From Lepidostoma basale (lineage: Eukaryota > Arthropoda > Insecta > Trichoptera > Lepidostomatidae): a DNA stretch of 64,000 nt. Position numbers and translations under genes: made by a program. The stretch is from the NCBI GenBank assembly GCA_022606425.2, contig JAHDVF020000106.1:1550001-1614000 (forward strand). Reading direction: 5' to 3'. How positions within the stretch are numbered: position 1 is the stretch's first letter; the number at the start of each line of letters is the position of its first letter. Positions 1-10,500 of the stretch are shown here, piece by piece. Below the pieces are notes generated by a model, which saw only the letters and a program-made list of their open reading frames with translations, was not told the DNA's origin and made no database searches.

Positions 1-82
1 GAAGAGTTTTTAAAGCAGTTTAAAGAAGTCATGGATTTCACATATCTGCACCTGCAGAATATGAGAGATAAATCCATAACCT
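1..82 (+). CDS. SMYD3-like lysine methyltransferase, internal exon (5' part outside window)
   Basis: Read from base 1 the exon gives KQFKEVMDFTYLHLQN and then RDKSIT. It ends at a GT donor at 83-84 in phase 1, which is exactly the phase needed by the exon that starts at 1773; the junction codon becomes TAC (Tyr). The peptide looks like one of the alpha helices after the SET domain in SMYD proteins. The SET and MYND domains would lie left of the window. The assignment rests on the two following exons; this piece alone is not diagnostic. Confidence 0.6.
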
Positions 83-892
83 GTATCCTTTTTAATAATT
101 GATTTAATATTTCTCCTTTCGGTGGTAAGCTAACAGGAGGAACATCCATTTGGGTATTCATTTTTCACAATTGATTATTATTTTACATTTCAAATGAGTT
201 TGATTTTGATATTAATAATTTTCTTAGATACAGATATAGTTTAAAAAAATGATATTGTGTCTGACTAAACCAAAGAAGATCAATCGATCTGTTGAGCAAT
301 GTCATTTGAGTTGGATATTTTTTCTTCTTCTTCAACTTGTTGCAGACTCTGTTGTAGCAGGATTCTCTTATTGTGGTTCTGAACTCCAGGTATCATTCCA
401 TCGTTTTGGGGGTCTTCCTGGTCGACACCGTCCGATGCTTTTAGTCTAATAAAACAATATAAATAAGCAAACTTCTTATACTAACTAGTCAACATAGACT
501 AATATTTATTATGTATTTTACTTAGTACTTATTAAAGACAGGAAATATTGAAAATTGATATTTCAAATAATTAAAATCCAGTCAATGTACTAATTATGAG
601 ATTTAAAATATCACCAGCTCAACAGCATGTGATTACTGCCATCTATTAATAAGAATTGTTAGTTAATGGGCAGTCACACAATACAAAAATATGCATTCTT
701 ATTAACGTATTAGTTAATTTATAGAACATAAACTAATGATCTATCTGAACCCTTGCCCCAAAGTATCTCTGCTGCAGTATTTTCTTTAAAGTTTTTCATT
801 CTTTATTTAATATTGATTAAAATGTCTAATACATAGTTTTTTTTTTAAATTTGATTGAAATGAAATGTTTCGCCTCACTATAAAATATAATC
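83..892. other. Intron sequence without recognised feature
   Basis: AT-rich intron between the first two SMYD3-like exons. A 66-codon open frame at 249-449 is not supported by any homology I recognise. I see nothing else here before the LINE-D remnant. Confidence 0.5.
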
Positions 893-1580
893 TTCTTCTT
901 TCGGTGCCGTGTCAGGTTCCCCCAACGTTGGCGATCACTACAGCAAAGGCATCTCTATCCTGCGCCACTTGGAACAGGTTCTGAAGTCTTGTTATTCCTG
1001 TCCACTCTTCGATGTTCCGCAGCCAGGACAGCTGCCTTCTACCAACTCCCCGACGTCCCTCCACTTTACCCATTAATATCAGTCGAAGGAGGTGGTATTT
1101 TTCTCCCCTTAGCACATGACCCAAATATGAGACCTTTCTAATTTTCACATTTGACAGCAGCTCTCTATTGGCTCTGGCTCTCTGCAGTACGTCTGCATTA
1201 CTGACCCTATCGGTCCACGGTATACGGAGGATTCTGCGGTATATCCACATATCGAACGCTTCTGAAGTGAACGGGTTCTGGAGTGGAGACCGCGTACAGG
1301 ATTCCGTAGAGTTGGACGTCCCCCTGCCCGCTGGACTGACGATCTGAAGAGGATTGCTGGACATGGATGGATGGGAGCGGCAATGGATAGGGGGCGGTGG
1401 AGGGCTTTGGGAGAGGCCTACATTCAGCAGTGGATGACAGACGGCTGATGATGATGATGATGATGATGAACGCTTCCAACCGGTTCATTACACTCACTTT
1501 CAGAGTCCAGGTTTCGCAGCCATATAGTAGGACAGACCATATATAACATGTAATCATTCTTTGTCGGAGTTTCAAGTTAA
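893..1580 (-). mobile_element. LINE-D ORF2 C-terminal remnant, split by a LINE-E insertion
   Basis: On the minus strand this encodes the LINE C-terminus: WSVLLYGCETWTLKV, then LRIPWTDRVSNADVLQRA, then WLRNIEEWTGI and VIANVGGT before the stop. A GAA-type 3' end lies at about 893-904. The frame is broken between residues EAF and DMW by a 205-bp foreign piece at 1263-1467. The same family recurs at 7755-8471 and 14585-15000. Only the end of the element is present, so it cannot move by itself. Confidence 0.8.
1263..1467 (+). mobile_element. LINE-E 3' end nested inside LINE-D
   Basis: Plus-strand fragment encoding the typical end RRVGRPPARWTDDLKRIAG followed by EAYIQQW and a GATGAT repeat tail at 1446-1467. 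It is flanked by a perfect 9-bp target-site duplication, GAACGCTTC, at 1254-1262 and 1468-1476, which shows one clean insertion into the older LINE-D copy. Confidence 0.8.
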
Positions 1581-1772
1581 GATGTTCAAGTTAAGAAAAT
1601 ATAATAAAACTTCTAAAAAACAGATTCATCATTCATTTTAAATATTTTATTTGATTATTAATATTTTATTTTATATTTTATTTAAATATTGGATAAATTC
1701 TTTGTATTTATTGTTGGAGTTATAATATCCACTGTGTGGTAGAGCTTAGTAGATTCCTTAACTTGGTGTCAG

Positions 1773-1935
1773 ACGTGGATGTATGCCGCTCGTGCCTGCA
1801 GAAGCAGGAAGGCATTCTACACCCGCTGTCTCTGTTCCACGTGCAGACCCTGGACCTGGCTATGGATGGCTGCCTGCAGTATGAGCTGTGGGGGCAGGCC
1901 ATGAGCTACGCCCGTCTGCTGCTGCCAGGCTTCAG
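1773..1935 (+). CDS. SMYD3-like lysine methyltransferase, internal exon
   Basis: The exon lies between an AG acceptor (1771-1772) and a CAG|GTATT donor (1936). It reads VDVCRSCLQKQEG, then HPLSLFHVQTLDLAMDG and ELWGQAMSYARLLLPGF. This matches the pattern of the SMYD C-terminal tetratricopeptide-like helices (leucines of HxxxLxxLxxAMD, then a PG turn) that close over the SET domain in SMYD3. It enters in phase 1 and leaves in phase 2; the last two bases AG join A at 3296 to give Arg. The base composition is clearly richer in GC than the flanking introns, as expected for a conserved exon. SMYD2 or another SMYD paralogue is possible, but the end of the protein fits SMYD3 best. Confidence 0.8.
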
Positions 1936-1984
1936 GTATTCTAGCTTCTCACAGCTCAAAACAACAACGCTACAATCACCTTCG

Positions 1985-2210
1985 TAGCAGAGTAATTACA
2001 GCTATGACTACCACACTGAACTTCCCGGATTCGATTCCTGGCGATGACAGCGTGATTCTCACACCGTCCTTGTTCTGGTGTAGAATTCACATGAATAAAA
2101 TGGCGATAGATTAGCTACCTATCACATGTCATGAGAATCAATATGATAGCTATACCCTTTACATGGATTTGGCTCACGCTGTAATGATCTAAACAGTTAT
2201 TCCATTATAT
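1985..2210 (+). mobile_element. tRNA-derived SINE, type 1 (LINE-H-like tail)
   Basis: The degraded tRNA-like head has a B-box-like GATTCGATTCCTGG at about 2029. The body includes TGGTGTAGAATTCAC and AAAATGGCGATAGATTAGC. The 3' end reads ACATGGATTTGGCTCACGC, the same end as LINE-H in this window (31616-31670 and 63300-63345). Lies in the second visible intron of the SMYD3-like gene. Related copies are at 17328-17470, 18703-18936 and 41143-41381. Confidence 0.75.
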
Positions 2211-2271
2211 ATTTAGTGCATGAAAAGAAATTTAAATATTGTATTGCTCTTATTACGAATACAAATAATAA

Positions 2272-2810
2272 CTAACTTACCATCACGCCGTCTCTCTGAA
2301 GGGGTAGGCAGAAAGAATGGACTGCCACACTTTTCTTTCCTGACACACTTTGCCAACATTCATACATTCTGTCATCCACCCATGTCGATTTCTCCGACTC
2401 CTCACGTGGCCAACATTCAATATTTGATCGTGCTGCGTTTTCCTTGGTCTTTCTCTATTTCTAGTTCCATTTACATCGTTAACATATACTTTTTTTTTAC
2501 CATTCTTTCTCATTCATTGTTTCCATGTGTCCAAACTGTTTTAATGATCCTTTTCATTTTGTTCATAAATTCGCACCGCATTCACTTCTTATATTTTCAT
2601 TCGACGCTCTATAATACACAGTTTTCCACACATTCGTCCAAGAGATCTCATTTCTACTGCATTTATTCTACTTTCATCCTTCTTTTGCCAGTTCCATGTT
2701 TCGCTTCCATACATAAAGGTCGATACATGAACACCATTGTGCACTGCCATTTTAGCTTTTTTGAATAGGCTTTTGTTTGCAATGACAACTTTAAGTGCAC
2801 CATTCTCTTT
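2272..2810 (-). mobile_element. LINE-A C-terminal remnant
   Basis: Minus-strand copy starting (3' end) with the family signature ACCATCACGCCGTCTC and the reverse complement of the codons for the terminal peptide SILSAYPF. Upstream parts (NRERPRKT, then FGHMER-like region) are frame-shifted. Intronic in the SMYD3-like gene. Confidence 0.8.
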
Positions 2811-2814
2811 TAAT

Positions 2815-3275
2815 AATTGAGTAATTTGGTCATGCCTCGGCTTCTTTTTCCATTCACAATGCCTGTATACAGTTTTGTTACCATTTTTCTCTCATTCACT
2901 CGTTCCATATGTCCTAACCATGTAAGTGATATTTTTATTTTATTTTATGTCATTTGGTATTCTATCATACATTGTATTCCTGCATATTCTTATCCGTGAT
3001 CTCATTTCTATTATGTTTAATGCTGCTCTAATCTTAATCTATCTGACTATTTGAGTCATAGATTAAGATAATTTACTAAGAACATAATTATCTGTTTTAC
3101 TTTTATTTCTAATTTCGTTCAGTTTTATATCATTTATCATTTTCCCGCACATTATTTTTGGTGATCTCATTTCTACAGCATTTATCCTACTTTTACCCTT
3201 CCTCTGCCAGCTCCATGCTTCACTTCCATACATAAATGTTGGCACTAGAACTCCATTATGTACTACCGCTGCTAT
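2815..3275 (-). mobile_element. Two further degenerate LINE-A fragments
   Basis: Minus-strand fragments of a LINE-A subfamily: 2815-3030 covers the GRPRKTW/FGHMERM region and 3085-3275 the MYGSEAWSWQ and INAVEMRS region. Both have stops and frameshifts. They end 20 bp before the acceptor of the last SMYD3-like exon. Confidence 0.7.
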
Positions 3276-3295
3276 AAAATATACTTATATTTCAG

Positions 3296-3506
3296 AAATT
3301 ACTATGGCCCCTCTCATCCCATGTACGGGCTGCTATTGGTCAAACTGGGCAAGTTGCAGCTGTTTGAGGGGCAGGCAGCGGGGGCACTAGAGTCCCTGCG
3401 GGAGGCGGAGAGGGTGCTGCGTCTCACTCACGGGGCCTCCCATCGCCTCTGCAGGGAGAGCCTGGCCCCCCTTATGGTACAGGCTGTGGCCGAAACTTCC
3501 CACTAG
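3296..3506 (+). CDS. SMYD3-like lysine methyltransferase, terminal exon with stop
   Basis: Follows the acceptor ATATTTCAG (ends 3295). It encodes YYGPSHPMYGLLLVKLGKLQ, then EGQAAGALESLREAERVL, LTHGASHRL and a stop TAG at 3504-3506. The HP..G....K.GKLQL..G...A...L..A...... THG..H pattern is the signature end of SMYD3-type proteins, where these helices form the C-terminal TPR-like domain. SMYD3 is a nuclear and cytoplasmic protein lysine methyltransferase using S-adenosylmethionine; the catalytic SET domain itself is not in this window. Phase agrees with the preceding exon. The gene runs left to right and ends here. Confidence 0.85.
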
Positions 3507-3679
3507 GATTGTTGAATCTCAAGTTCAAAGCATATATTTTTTCATAGATCCAAGAATCATTTTATATATATTTGCTTCTACAATCATAAACAATTCTGTT
3601 TGTATATCCTATCCACGCGTTTGTTCTTGAAAGTTACTTCCGACAGCGCCGTCATCATCAATTGTTCTTTGCTCTGTCA

Positions 3680-3829
3680 CGCAGAATCAACCTGCCTTTG
3701 GTGATGCCAGTAAGAAGAGCAATTCTGACGTTGAATGTAATCGTCTCGGATTTGGACATTTTTAGTGTCAGTGAGGCAGTGTTCCTTAAAAATATATTAC
3801 AAATTCTGGAAAGAGTACTGTCTCACTGA
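3680..3829 (+). mobile_element. Diverged LINE-B-like C-terminus
   Basis: An open 50-codon frame reads RINLPLVMPVRRAILTLN and ends with a TGA at 3827-3829. It aligns with the LINE-B end RTNLPLVTPVGRAINLLN, but with many substitutions. It lies 170 bp after the SMYD3-like stop, so it may be part of that gene's 3' UTR. Confidence 0.65.
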
Positions 3830-3856
3830 CGTTATCATATTTGGAATCCTTTTTTT

Positions 3857-3862
3857 AATAAA
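3857..3862 (+). terminator. Possible polyadenylation signal of the SMYD3-like gene
   Basis: AATAAA 350 bp after the stop codon, first canonical signal downstream. AATAAA-like sites are frequent in this AT-rich DNA, so this is only a candidate. Confidence 0.35.
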
Positions 3863-5936
3863 ATTCTAGCGAAATTTTCAGTGTAATAGTTTCATACAAT
3901 TCATTTTACTAGAAGCATTTTCAAAATATTTTCATTTTTTTATAAAATGTGAAGCCAAAAATGTCAGACTGTAATAACTCATATAATAATAGCACTTTGA
4001 TTTACACTTTGTTTATGGTTTTATCTGTGTTTGAAAAAAAATTGACTATGATCAAAGTATCTTTTAACAGTTGATTTAAAGTGAAAATTTCATCCTTTAT
4101 CCAAAGAGCTGGACTCTTGAGTATCCAGTTTAAAATGTGTGTTTTAAATTGATATAAGGCAAAGCTACAAGGTTAATCATTGTACTTAGCTATAAACATG
4201 GTTTTATCATGATTTTATCGTCTATAAACATGGTATATTATGAATTTAATGTCAAATAATAAAAAATAAGTACAAGGAATGGAAAAATGTTGAAAATGGA
4301 CCCATCTTGCCACGCAACAGAGTCCCTCTCAATGAACTTGTATATCATTGGTCAATCAGTATCCGTCACCTTGCGGCCAGTGCTAATGTGAGACCCCAAG
4401 ATTATGCTAATAATATAAAGCTTTTATAAAATGCATATTTGAATATAAGTACACGTTATGTATCCAAGGTAAAAAATATACAATTATTTACATACAGTAG
4501 AAGGAGCAGTTCATATATATTTTATAGAACCGTAAGAAGATGAAAAAAGTAGATGTTTTAATAAAATTATGGTTATCACTAGGGCTCGGATTTATATTTG
4601 CCAAAAAATGATTAAATAATGTATTATTTTTGTATGTGCCAAATATTATTTTATATTTTCCAACCTTATGTTTATTATTAACTATTATAGAAAAAATAAG
4701 ATATTCTCTATGACAAATGACTGATGTATTGTACAATTTCAAGTTTTTCCATATTTTCAAAGGAAAGACTCGCCAGTCAATCTTTTGCAAGAATCTTTTT
4801 TGATGGGAGTATGACCTCTCATCAATCAAAAAGAATTTGTAGATTGCGCAATCATAGATGGCGCCGTATATCCCTGATAACTAACTAACTATTAGTTAGT
4901 TATCAAAAATTATTCGCAAACTTGGGCTAAAGGGGGTCTGTAAATCCCAAAACACAAAAATGACATATTTTTTAATGCTAAACCCAGGAAAAAATATACT
5001 TTTATGTCAATTCTGAGCCCTAGTTTATCATGTTGTGTTGTAAACGTTTTCAGTGGCCAGAAACAATGGTAACATGTGTGAATAGCCTTTATAGTATTTC
5101 TTGTACATTGAATGAATTACGTCAAAAATATTGTGATCTTTTGCTTCGGTAAAATTTAGTAATCTTAGGGATACAACAAGTCGGGCGAGCTTTGTAAATA
5201 GTAGTAATAAGTTTTCTGAACCATCTATCTATAAAGTGTTTCGTCTATAATCTGTATTTATTATTAATATTGGGATGTTTGTATAAAGAAGTAGTTTTTT
5301 TTGTCTTTCTACGGTGCTCAAAACATGGAATTTTTAAATTATATTTAATTTTTAGTAATCAAGTCACTCTATTCTCTCTGCTGCCTACCCTTCAGGGAAA
5401 TGGCCTGATAGTTTGTTGTTATTGTTGTCTAAAGGCATTCAATATTTATATTTAGTGTCCTTCCACTTGTGTGTGATTTTACGATCTTCTTTTGGGGGTC
5501 TTGCGGCAAGGTATCGCGCAATGACATCTAAGATGTTCATTGTTAGATTCCTTCCAAAGCCGGTTGTTTTTGTCACTTAGTCTCATTGACAATTTGATGT
5601 TTGGTTTCTTTGAAGATTGTCCAATAATGTAATTATAGACACTCACCGGGATACTCGTCTCCGACGGTGTAGATATACCCTTATACCGTCTATACATAAT
5701 GGCATCGATAGGCCTTTCAAACGAAAAAAAAAATTCGATGATATCTCATACACGCTTTGTTTTATTTAAATTTAAAGATAGGAAGCACTTTGAAAGACCC
5801 TTTATGTGTTGATTGTCATGGTCGGCATAATTATGTTCTGGGTTCTTGGATATGTCCCTTGGGGTATCCTCGGCATCCACCCATCTTGAGCTACACTGGG
5901 AACTTGAGTATGTCTGTGTCGTGTGGTATCGTCTTT
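3863..5936. other. AT-rich intergenic sequence, no gene recognised
   Basis: Open frames up to 113 codons occur (4488-4829, minus) but are lysine/phenylalanine/isoleucine-rich chance frames. A 72-codon minus frame at 5479-5697 ends with RKTPKRRS next to a short CTT-rich stretch and might be an old LINE end; I cannot support it. Confidence 0.4.
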
Positions 5937-5975
5937 GACCAATGTTTCGAGGATCATTGCAGACTCCATTTTAAG
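5937..5975 (-). ncRNA. Eroded hammerhead-ribozyme-like motif
   Basis: The minus strand has GGAG/CTC stem II remnants around TCTGCAATGATC, then CGAAAC and ATTGGTC. This is a decayed copy of the motif at 23573-23611; its core is TTAAAA-like, not CTGAAGA. A second, inverted decayed copy may follow at about 5985-6020. Confidence 0.4.
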
Positions 5976-6817
5976 GATAATTGCTTTAGGATAGTCTGCA
6001 ACAGTTTCTGAAATGTCAAGGACATACTCAAGATACTAGAAAATTTGTAGGTATTAAACCTTATTGAATTATGTATTATTAAATGATATTTCTCTTCTAT
6101 CTGTATATATTTTTCTTGGTAACATGATAAATAAATACTCAATTGAGTAGTGCCAACAGTATTATGATTCGATAAAATTAATATTCAGAGTAAATGTTGT
6201 AAATGAATTGAGAGTAACCTTCCTTTTTTAAATTTCACCTACTATGCCCTAATTTTATTTTATTTTAATAGAAGAAATGTAAGAAAATTACTTGTTATTT
6301 ATTCTCAGATATGAAAATCATAATTTTTCTGGAACAATTTTTGTATGAATAAGAATCATTTAAAGATAAGATAAAAATGATATTAATCATTAAAGTACCT
6401 GCATAGGCAGCACTGAGATATCTTGTCTCTGGATTTGCACACACAAGAAACAACATGTATCGTCTGTGGCAGACAACTTTTGTGTTGTACGAGTAGATGC
6501 AACTCTTCTTTCCTTGAAATAAAACTAATCTTAAAATATTCTAGATTTATATTCAACTTTTTCCTAAACTGAGCTTAAACTTCAATAAAATATTGTGAAT
6601 TAAGGGAACAAATGCATCTTTTTAATTAGATTTTTGACCTTAATTAGAATTTAGAGTACCTGCTCATATATTAATGTAAAAAGTTCTCGGGGATTTATTA
6701 TTGCCCCAGTTGTATTCAGAAGTTTTGTGAATATGTTTTTTCAGCCATCTTGTTTTCGATGCTTAAACTATTCCATTTTGGATATTTGTGCCAATGAATA
6801 ATAGAAAATGTATATCC
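5976..6817. other. AT-rich intergenic sequence
   Basis: Apart from the possible second decayed hammerhead copy (5985-6020), I see no supported feature in this stretch. Confidence 0.4.
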
Positions 6818-7487
6818 AGTAGAACCTCGATTATCCGGACATTAACAACAGCGGATGTGCTAATTTGCATGTCCACTGTTTAAGTACGCGTTGGAATGCG
6901 TTTTATGCATTTGTTCCAACAATAAGTCCCAACAAGTAAAATATTGGTCAGTAGTCGTTGAAATTATCGTATTATATAATAAGGATGATCGTCTTTGTAT
7001 GTGGTTCATACAAAGACAATCATCTGGAGAGTCAATATCTGATCCATTATTGGGAAATTTCGAATGATGAGGAAATAATTAAAGAAATATCAGCCTCAGA
7101 GGAACACGATCAAGAAGACTAAGAAGAGATTTGCGAGGAGGGCGATATTGGTCCTACACATTCTGAAGCTTTTCAGTGTTTAGATGTCGCCATGAAGTGG
7201 TTTGAATGTTATGGAGAGTGTAATTCAGGACAACTTATATGTCTTAAAAGTATTCGCGATTTGGCAGCTTCAAAGAGAAAAGCTAGCTTTAAGCTCAAAT
7301 CGATAATTGATTTTTTTAATAAATAAAAATTTACAAGAAAGCTATTTATAAATCTAAATAAATAAAAACTATTCATACTGAATATACTTGTCTTTTCCTG
7401 GCAATTATGTATTTTTTCTATTATCCGGATTTGTCCTTATCCGAATTACCTGCATACCCAATTAGTCCGGATAATCGAGGTTCTACT
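6818..7487 (+). mobile_element. Internally deleted Tigger/pogo-like DNA transposon
   Basis: 23-bp perfect terminal inverted repeats are at 6818-6840 and 7465-7487 (AGTAGAACCTCGATTATCC outward). Inside is the C-terminal end of a Tigger-type transposase (7066-7326). The length (about 670 bp) is far below a full element, so most of the transposase is deleted. A TA duplication expected for this superfamily is not obvious. An 18-bp inverted repeat with one mismatch at 6984-7024 forms a hairpin inside the element. Confidence 0.85.
7066..7326 (+). pseudogene. Tigger/pogo transposase C-terminal remnant
   Basis: The frame reads HSEAFQCLDVAMKWFE, LICLKSIRDLAASKR and ends IIDFFNK-stop. The pattern of a paired-helix segment, an IRDLAA..KR stretch and a final ITDFF-like motif is typical for the end of Tigger/jerky-type transposases. 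One in-frame TAA follows DQED, and the DDE catalytic core is missing, so the protein cannot work. Confidence 0.8.
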
Positions 7488-7754
7488 AATATATGTTTTA
7501 TTCCTTATTGCAGATCCTTACGATTCGTGTTTTGATATATCATTTATTCAAAAGTTTTCTCTATCTCTAATATTACAGAAATATACTCAGGTGTCTCTTT
7601 AACGATGGTCTTTGGGCCGGTGTTGGCCACAACCAATGGATCAATGGACCTGGGATCCAAACTGCCATAATTTATTATGATGAGCTATCTAGGTCTTGGC
7701 CCTTGGAACTGAACGGATGAATCATTGTGGCCCTTGAGCTAGAAAGTTTAAAGA

Positions 7755-8471
7755 TCTTCTTCTTCTTCTTCAAGTGCCCTGTCGGGTCCCCCCAACGTTG
7801 GCGATCACCTCGGCGAACCTGTCCCTGTCCTGCGCCGCTCGGAACAGCTCCTCAACACTTCGGATGCCGGTCCACTCCCTCACGTTCCGCAGCCAGGACA
7901 TTTGTCTCCTTCCGGGCCCTCGGCGTCCCTCAATTTTTCCCTCCAATATCAGTTGGAGAAGGTGGTTCTTTTCCCCACGCAGTATATGACCCAGATATGA
8001 GATCTTTCGAACCTTGATAGTTGATAACAATTCCCTGTCAACTCTAGCTCGCCTCAGGACTTCGGTATTGGTAACCATGTCTGTCCAGGGAATTCTGAGC
8101 ATTCGGTGATGGAGCCACATTTCAAATGCTTCCAGTCTGTTCATTGAGTTAACTTTCAGGGTCCAAGTTTCACACCCGTACAATAAAACAGACCACACAT
8201 AGCATTTGATCATTCTCTGGCGGAGTTTCAAGTTTACGTTATCATTGCAGAAGAGTGATTTCATTTTATTAAACGTAGCTCTTGCTGCCTCGATTCTGCA
8301 TTTTATCTCTACATCTGGGTCAAGAGATTGCGTTAGTATGCTGCCGAGGTATTGAAATTTTTCCACCCTTTCAACATTACGGCCGTTCAAATGCAATACT
8401 GATCCACTGTAGTCAAGCCGTCCGAATGTCATCCAATGTTTAAAGATCTGCTCTAAATAAATGAAACTCAT
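7755..8471 (-). mobile_element. LINE-D ORF2 C-terminus, uninterrupted
   Basis: Minus-strand open frame of 233 codons, with WSVLLYGCETWTLKVNSMNR, LRIPWTDMVTNTEVLRRA, ISYLGHILRGEK and VIANVGGTRQGT. It continues the region after the reverse transcriptase palm (FNKMKSLFC, RQRMIKCY). The 3' end is a run of GAA units (minus) at about 7758-7770. It is the best preserved LINE-D copy here; catalytic RT motifs and the endonuclease are absent through 5' truncation. Confidence 0.85.
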
Positions 8472-9084
8472 TAAATTACCAAAACAAAAAAATATTTTAT
8501 TACTAAAAAAACAATATCAAATAATTAAATTATCTCAGAATATTAAAAAAAAATGTCTGTAGAATGATATACATATAATATTGGTGTATTCATAGTTACA
8601 TATTAAACATTTTTAGAGTTTTCTAATTGTCCATATTTCAAATATTTTATGAATGATTAGATGCATAAATAATAATTCTCTTTGCCTTTTCTTCTTATAT
8701 AAATATTACATATTTACTGTAGAATTGAATTTCATAATATTTATTCTATACATTGTAAAAAGATTTATGAACTTTAATACTATTTAATAAAAATTTAAGA
8801 ATCAGTTAAATGTTTTATTCTCACAAGACTATCCTCTCATAATTTGACAGTTCCTCGCTGTCGCTCAGCTCTAACCCAAAAACAATTTCCATTCCGTGCG
8901 GTGCCTATATTTTCAATCGTCTTCCTGAGAGTCTCAAATCTAACCAAATATATAAAGGGGTCAACCATAGATGTTGAAAATATTTCTTTCTACTACATAG
9001 AATTACAATAGATTTCCTAGTATATTAATTTCCTAGTATGTAAATTTAATAAGACAAATTTCCTAGTATACAAACAATTACTTA
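8472..9084. other. AT-rich intergenic sequence
   Basis: No gene or repeat that I can support; very AT-rich with poly(A/T) tracts. Confidence 0.4.
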
Positions 9085-9275
9085 CTTACAATTCTATTAC
9101 CATTCAATTTATTTAAAGAAACTCAATACTCGCCGACTGCATATTACAGATAGTCTTCCTGTTATTTTGAGTTCATTAAGGACTGAGTCGTTTGTTCTTT
9201 TTGCAATCCACGGTATCCTCAGCATGCGATGCCAACAATTTCAAAGCCGTCCATCCTGGCGCCGTCACGGGATTT
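9085..9275 (-). mobile_element. LINE remnant (LINE-I type)
   Basis: Minus strand reads WHRMLRIPWIAKRTNDSVL and NELKITGRLSVI, the LRIPW.AKRTN pattern that follows the RT domain in several insect LINEs. Related to but distinct from LINE-D. Stops and frameshifts upstream. Confidence 0.65.
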
Positions 9276-10254
9276 CATTATTCAAGTTTCAACAGCGTAA
9301 AGAAATATTGGGAATTGAGCGTGGCATAATTTTAATTTTGGTGGAATTGGAATTGGTGGTGGCTTTTTAACTACACCAAAAAACCAGTGGATTCTGTAAG
9401 GACCGATGATTTTAATAGTTATCTAAATCAAACTCCACAGAGTTGAATACATCTATATATAGTAAAAAATAATTCAAAAGTTTTACTGTTATTAGTATTG
9501 CTTAAAAGCCTAGGGACTAGAATTAACAGTGAATTATGGGAAAGGACTATAGAGGATAGACCTAGATGGAGAACATCAGAACATGAAGGCACGCAAGACT
9601 TCAAAGCACAACATAGAGACAATGCAGAAAGGAGAACCAAAGGAAAAGAGAGACCGTAGATATTACATTGCCAATGTCTTCCCCTGCTCTAGAAGCTCCA
9701 GACTTTGTGGATCCAGGATTGGACTCTTTAGCCATATGAGTACCATGGGACCAAGTACAGTATCCCACGGATACGAGGACAACCAATGATTGGTGACCGT
9801 TTACTGTAAATGGGATATCTAATCCGGAGCCAATTACCAAATTCAAATAATATTGAAATTGACATTTGCTATTCACTTTATTTATTATAATTTAAAAGTA
9901 CATTCCTAAAATAAATCCATTTACTTCATTAGTTCCATTACTGCTTGCATTAACCCATCTTCATCTCTTTCATTCCCAGGGTGCGACCTAAATTAATACT
10001 CCCCTTATCCCTGCCGTTAGTCCTATCAATAATGACCCCCCACGGACCACCAAGTTATCCACCTTCATCCAGCCCTTCACCTCTCTCTCTTTTAACTGAC
10101 GTGGATTTAAAAAAATACTCAACGCGTTCTCCACCACATAAGCCAGCTCTCCCTTTTCATCTCTACCCTTCTCCCCAGGTCCAATCAAGGTTGCGCTCAT
10201 CTCCATCGGCATCTAATAAATGATGATGTGAAAAATAGCAACTGACATCCGGAA
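9276..10254. other. Unassigned sequence, possibly old repeat
   Basis: No convincing coding region. Short open frames on both strands overlap one another (9583-9876, 9981-10223) without family features. Confidence 0.35.
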
Positions 10255-10500
10255 AGAAATAATAAATAATAACAGTTTTTATTGTTTCTTAAACAATGAT
10301 GTAAAACTCCATATAAAAAATTAATACAAATGGAAGCATCTGCTTTTCAGACGTTTAATTATAATATATTTTATGGAAAAACATATTTCGCATTGCTAAG
10401 GCATTATCAAAACATTTGAATTTGAATTCACTTAAAATATAATAAAACTTTTAGAAAAAAGACATCTCTTCATTCACATTAATGATTAAATAATATCAAT
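10255..10500 (-). repeat. Dispersed AT-rich repeat Y
   Basis: Contains TTATTGTTTCTTAAACAAT, ATGTAAAACTCCATAT and AAAATATAATAAAACTTTTAG. Similar blocks recur near 1590-1680, 45960-46110, 48870-49020 and 56080-56200. Nature unknown; probably a non-autonomous transposon. Confidence 0.5.

Noticed and set aside
4488..4829. 113-codon minus-strand frame
   Set aside because: Low-complexity AT-rich composition, no family features, no splice or start context.
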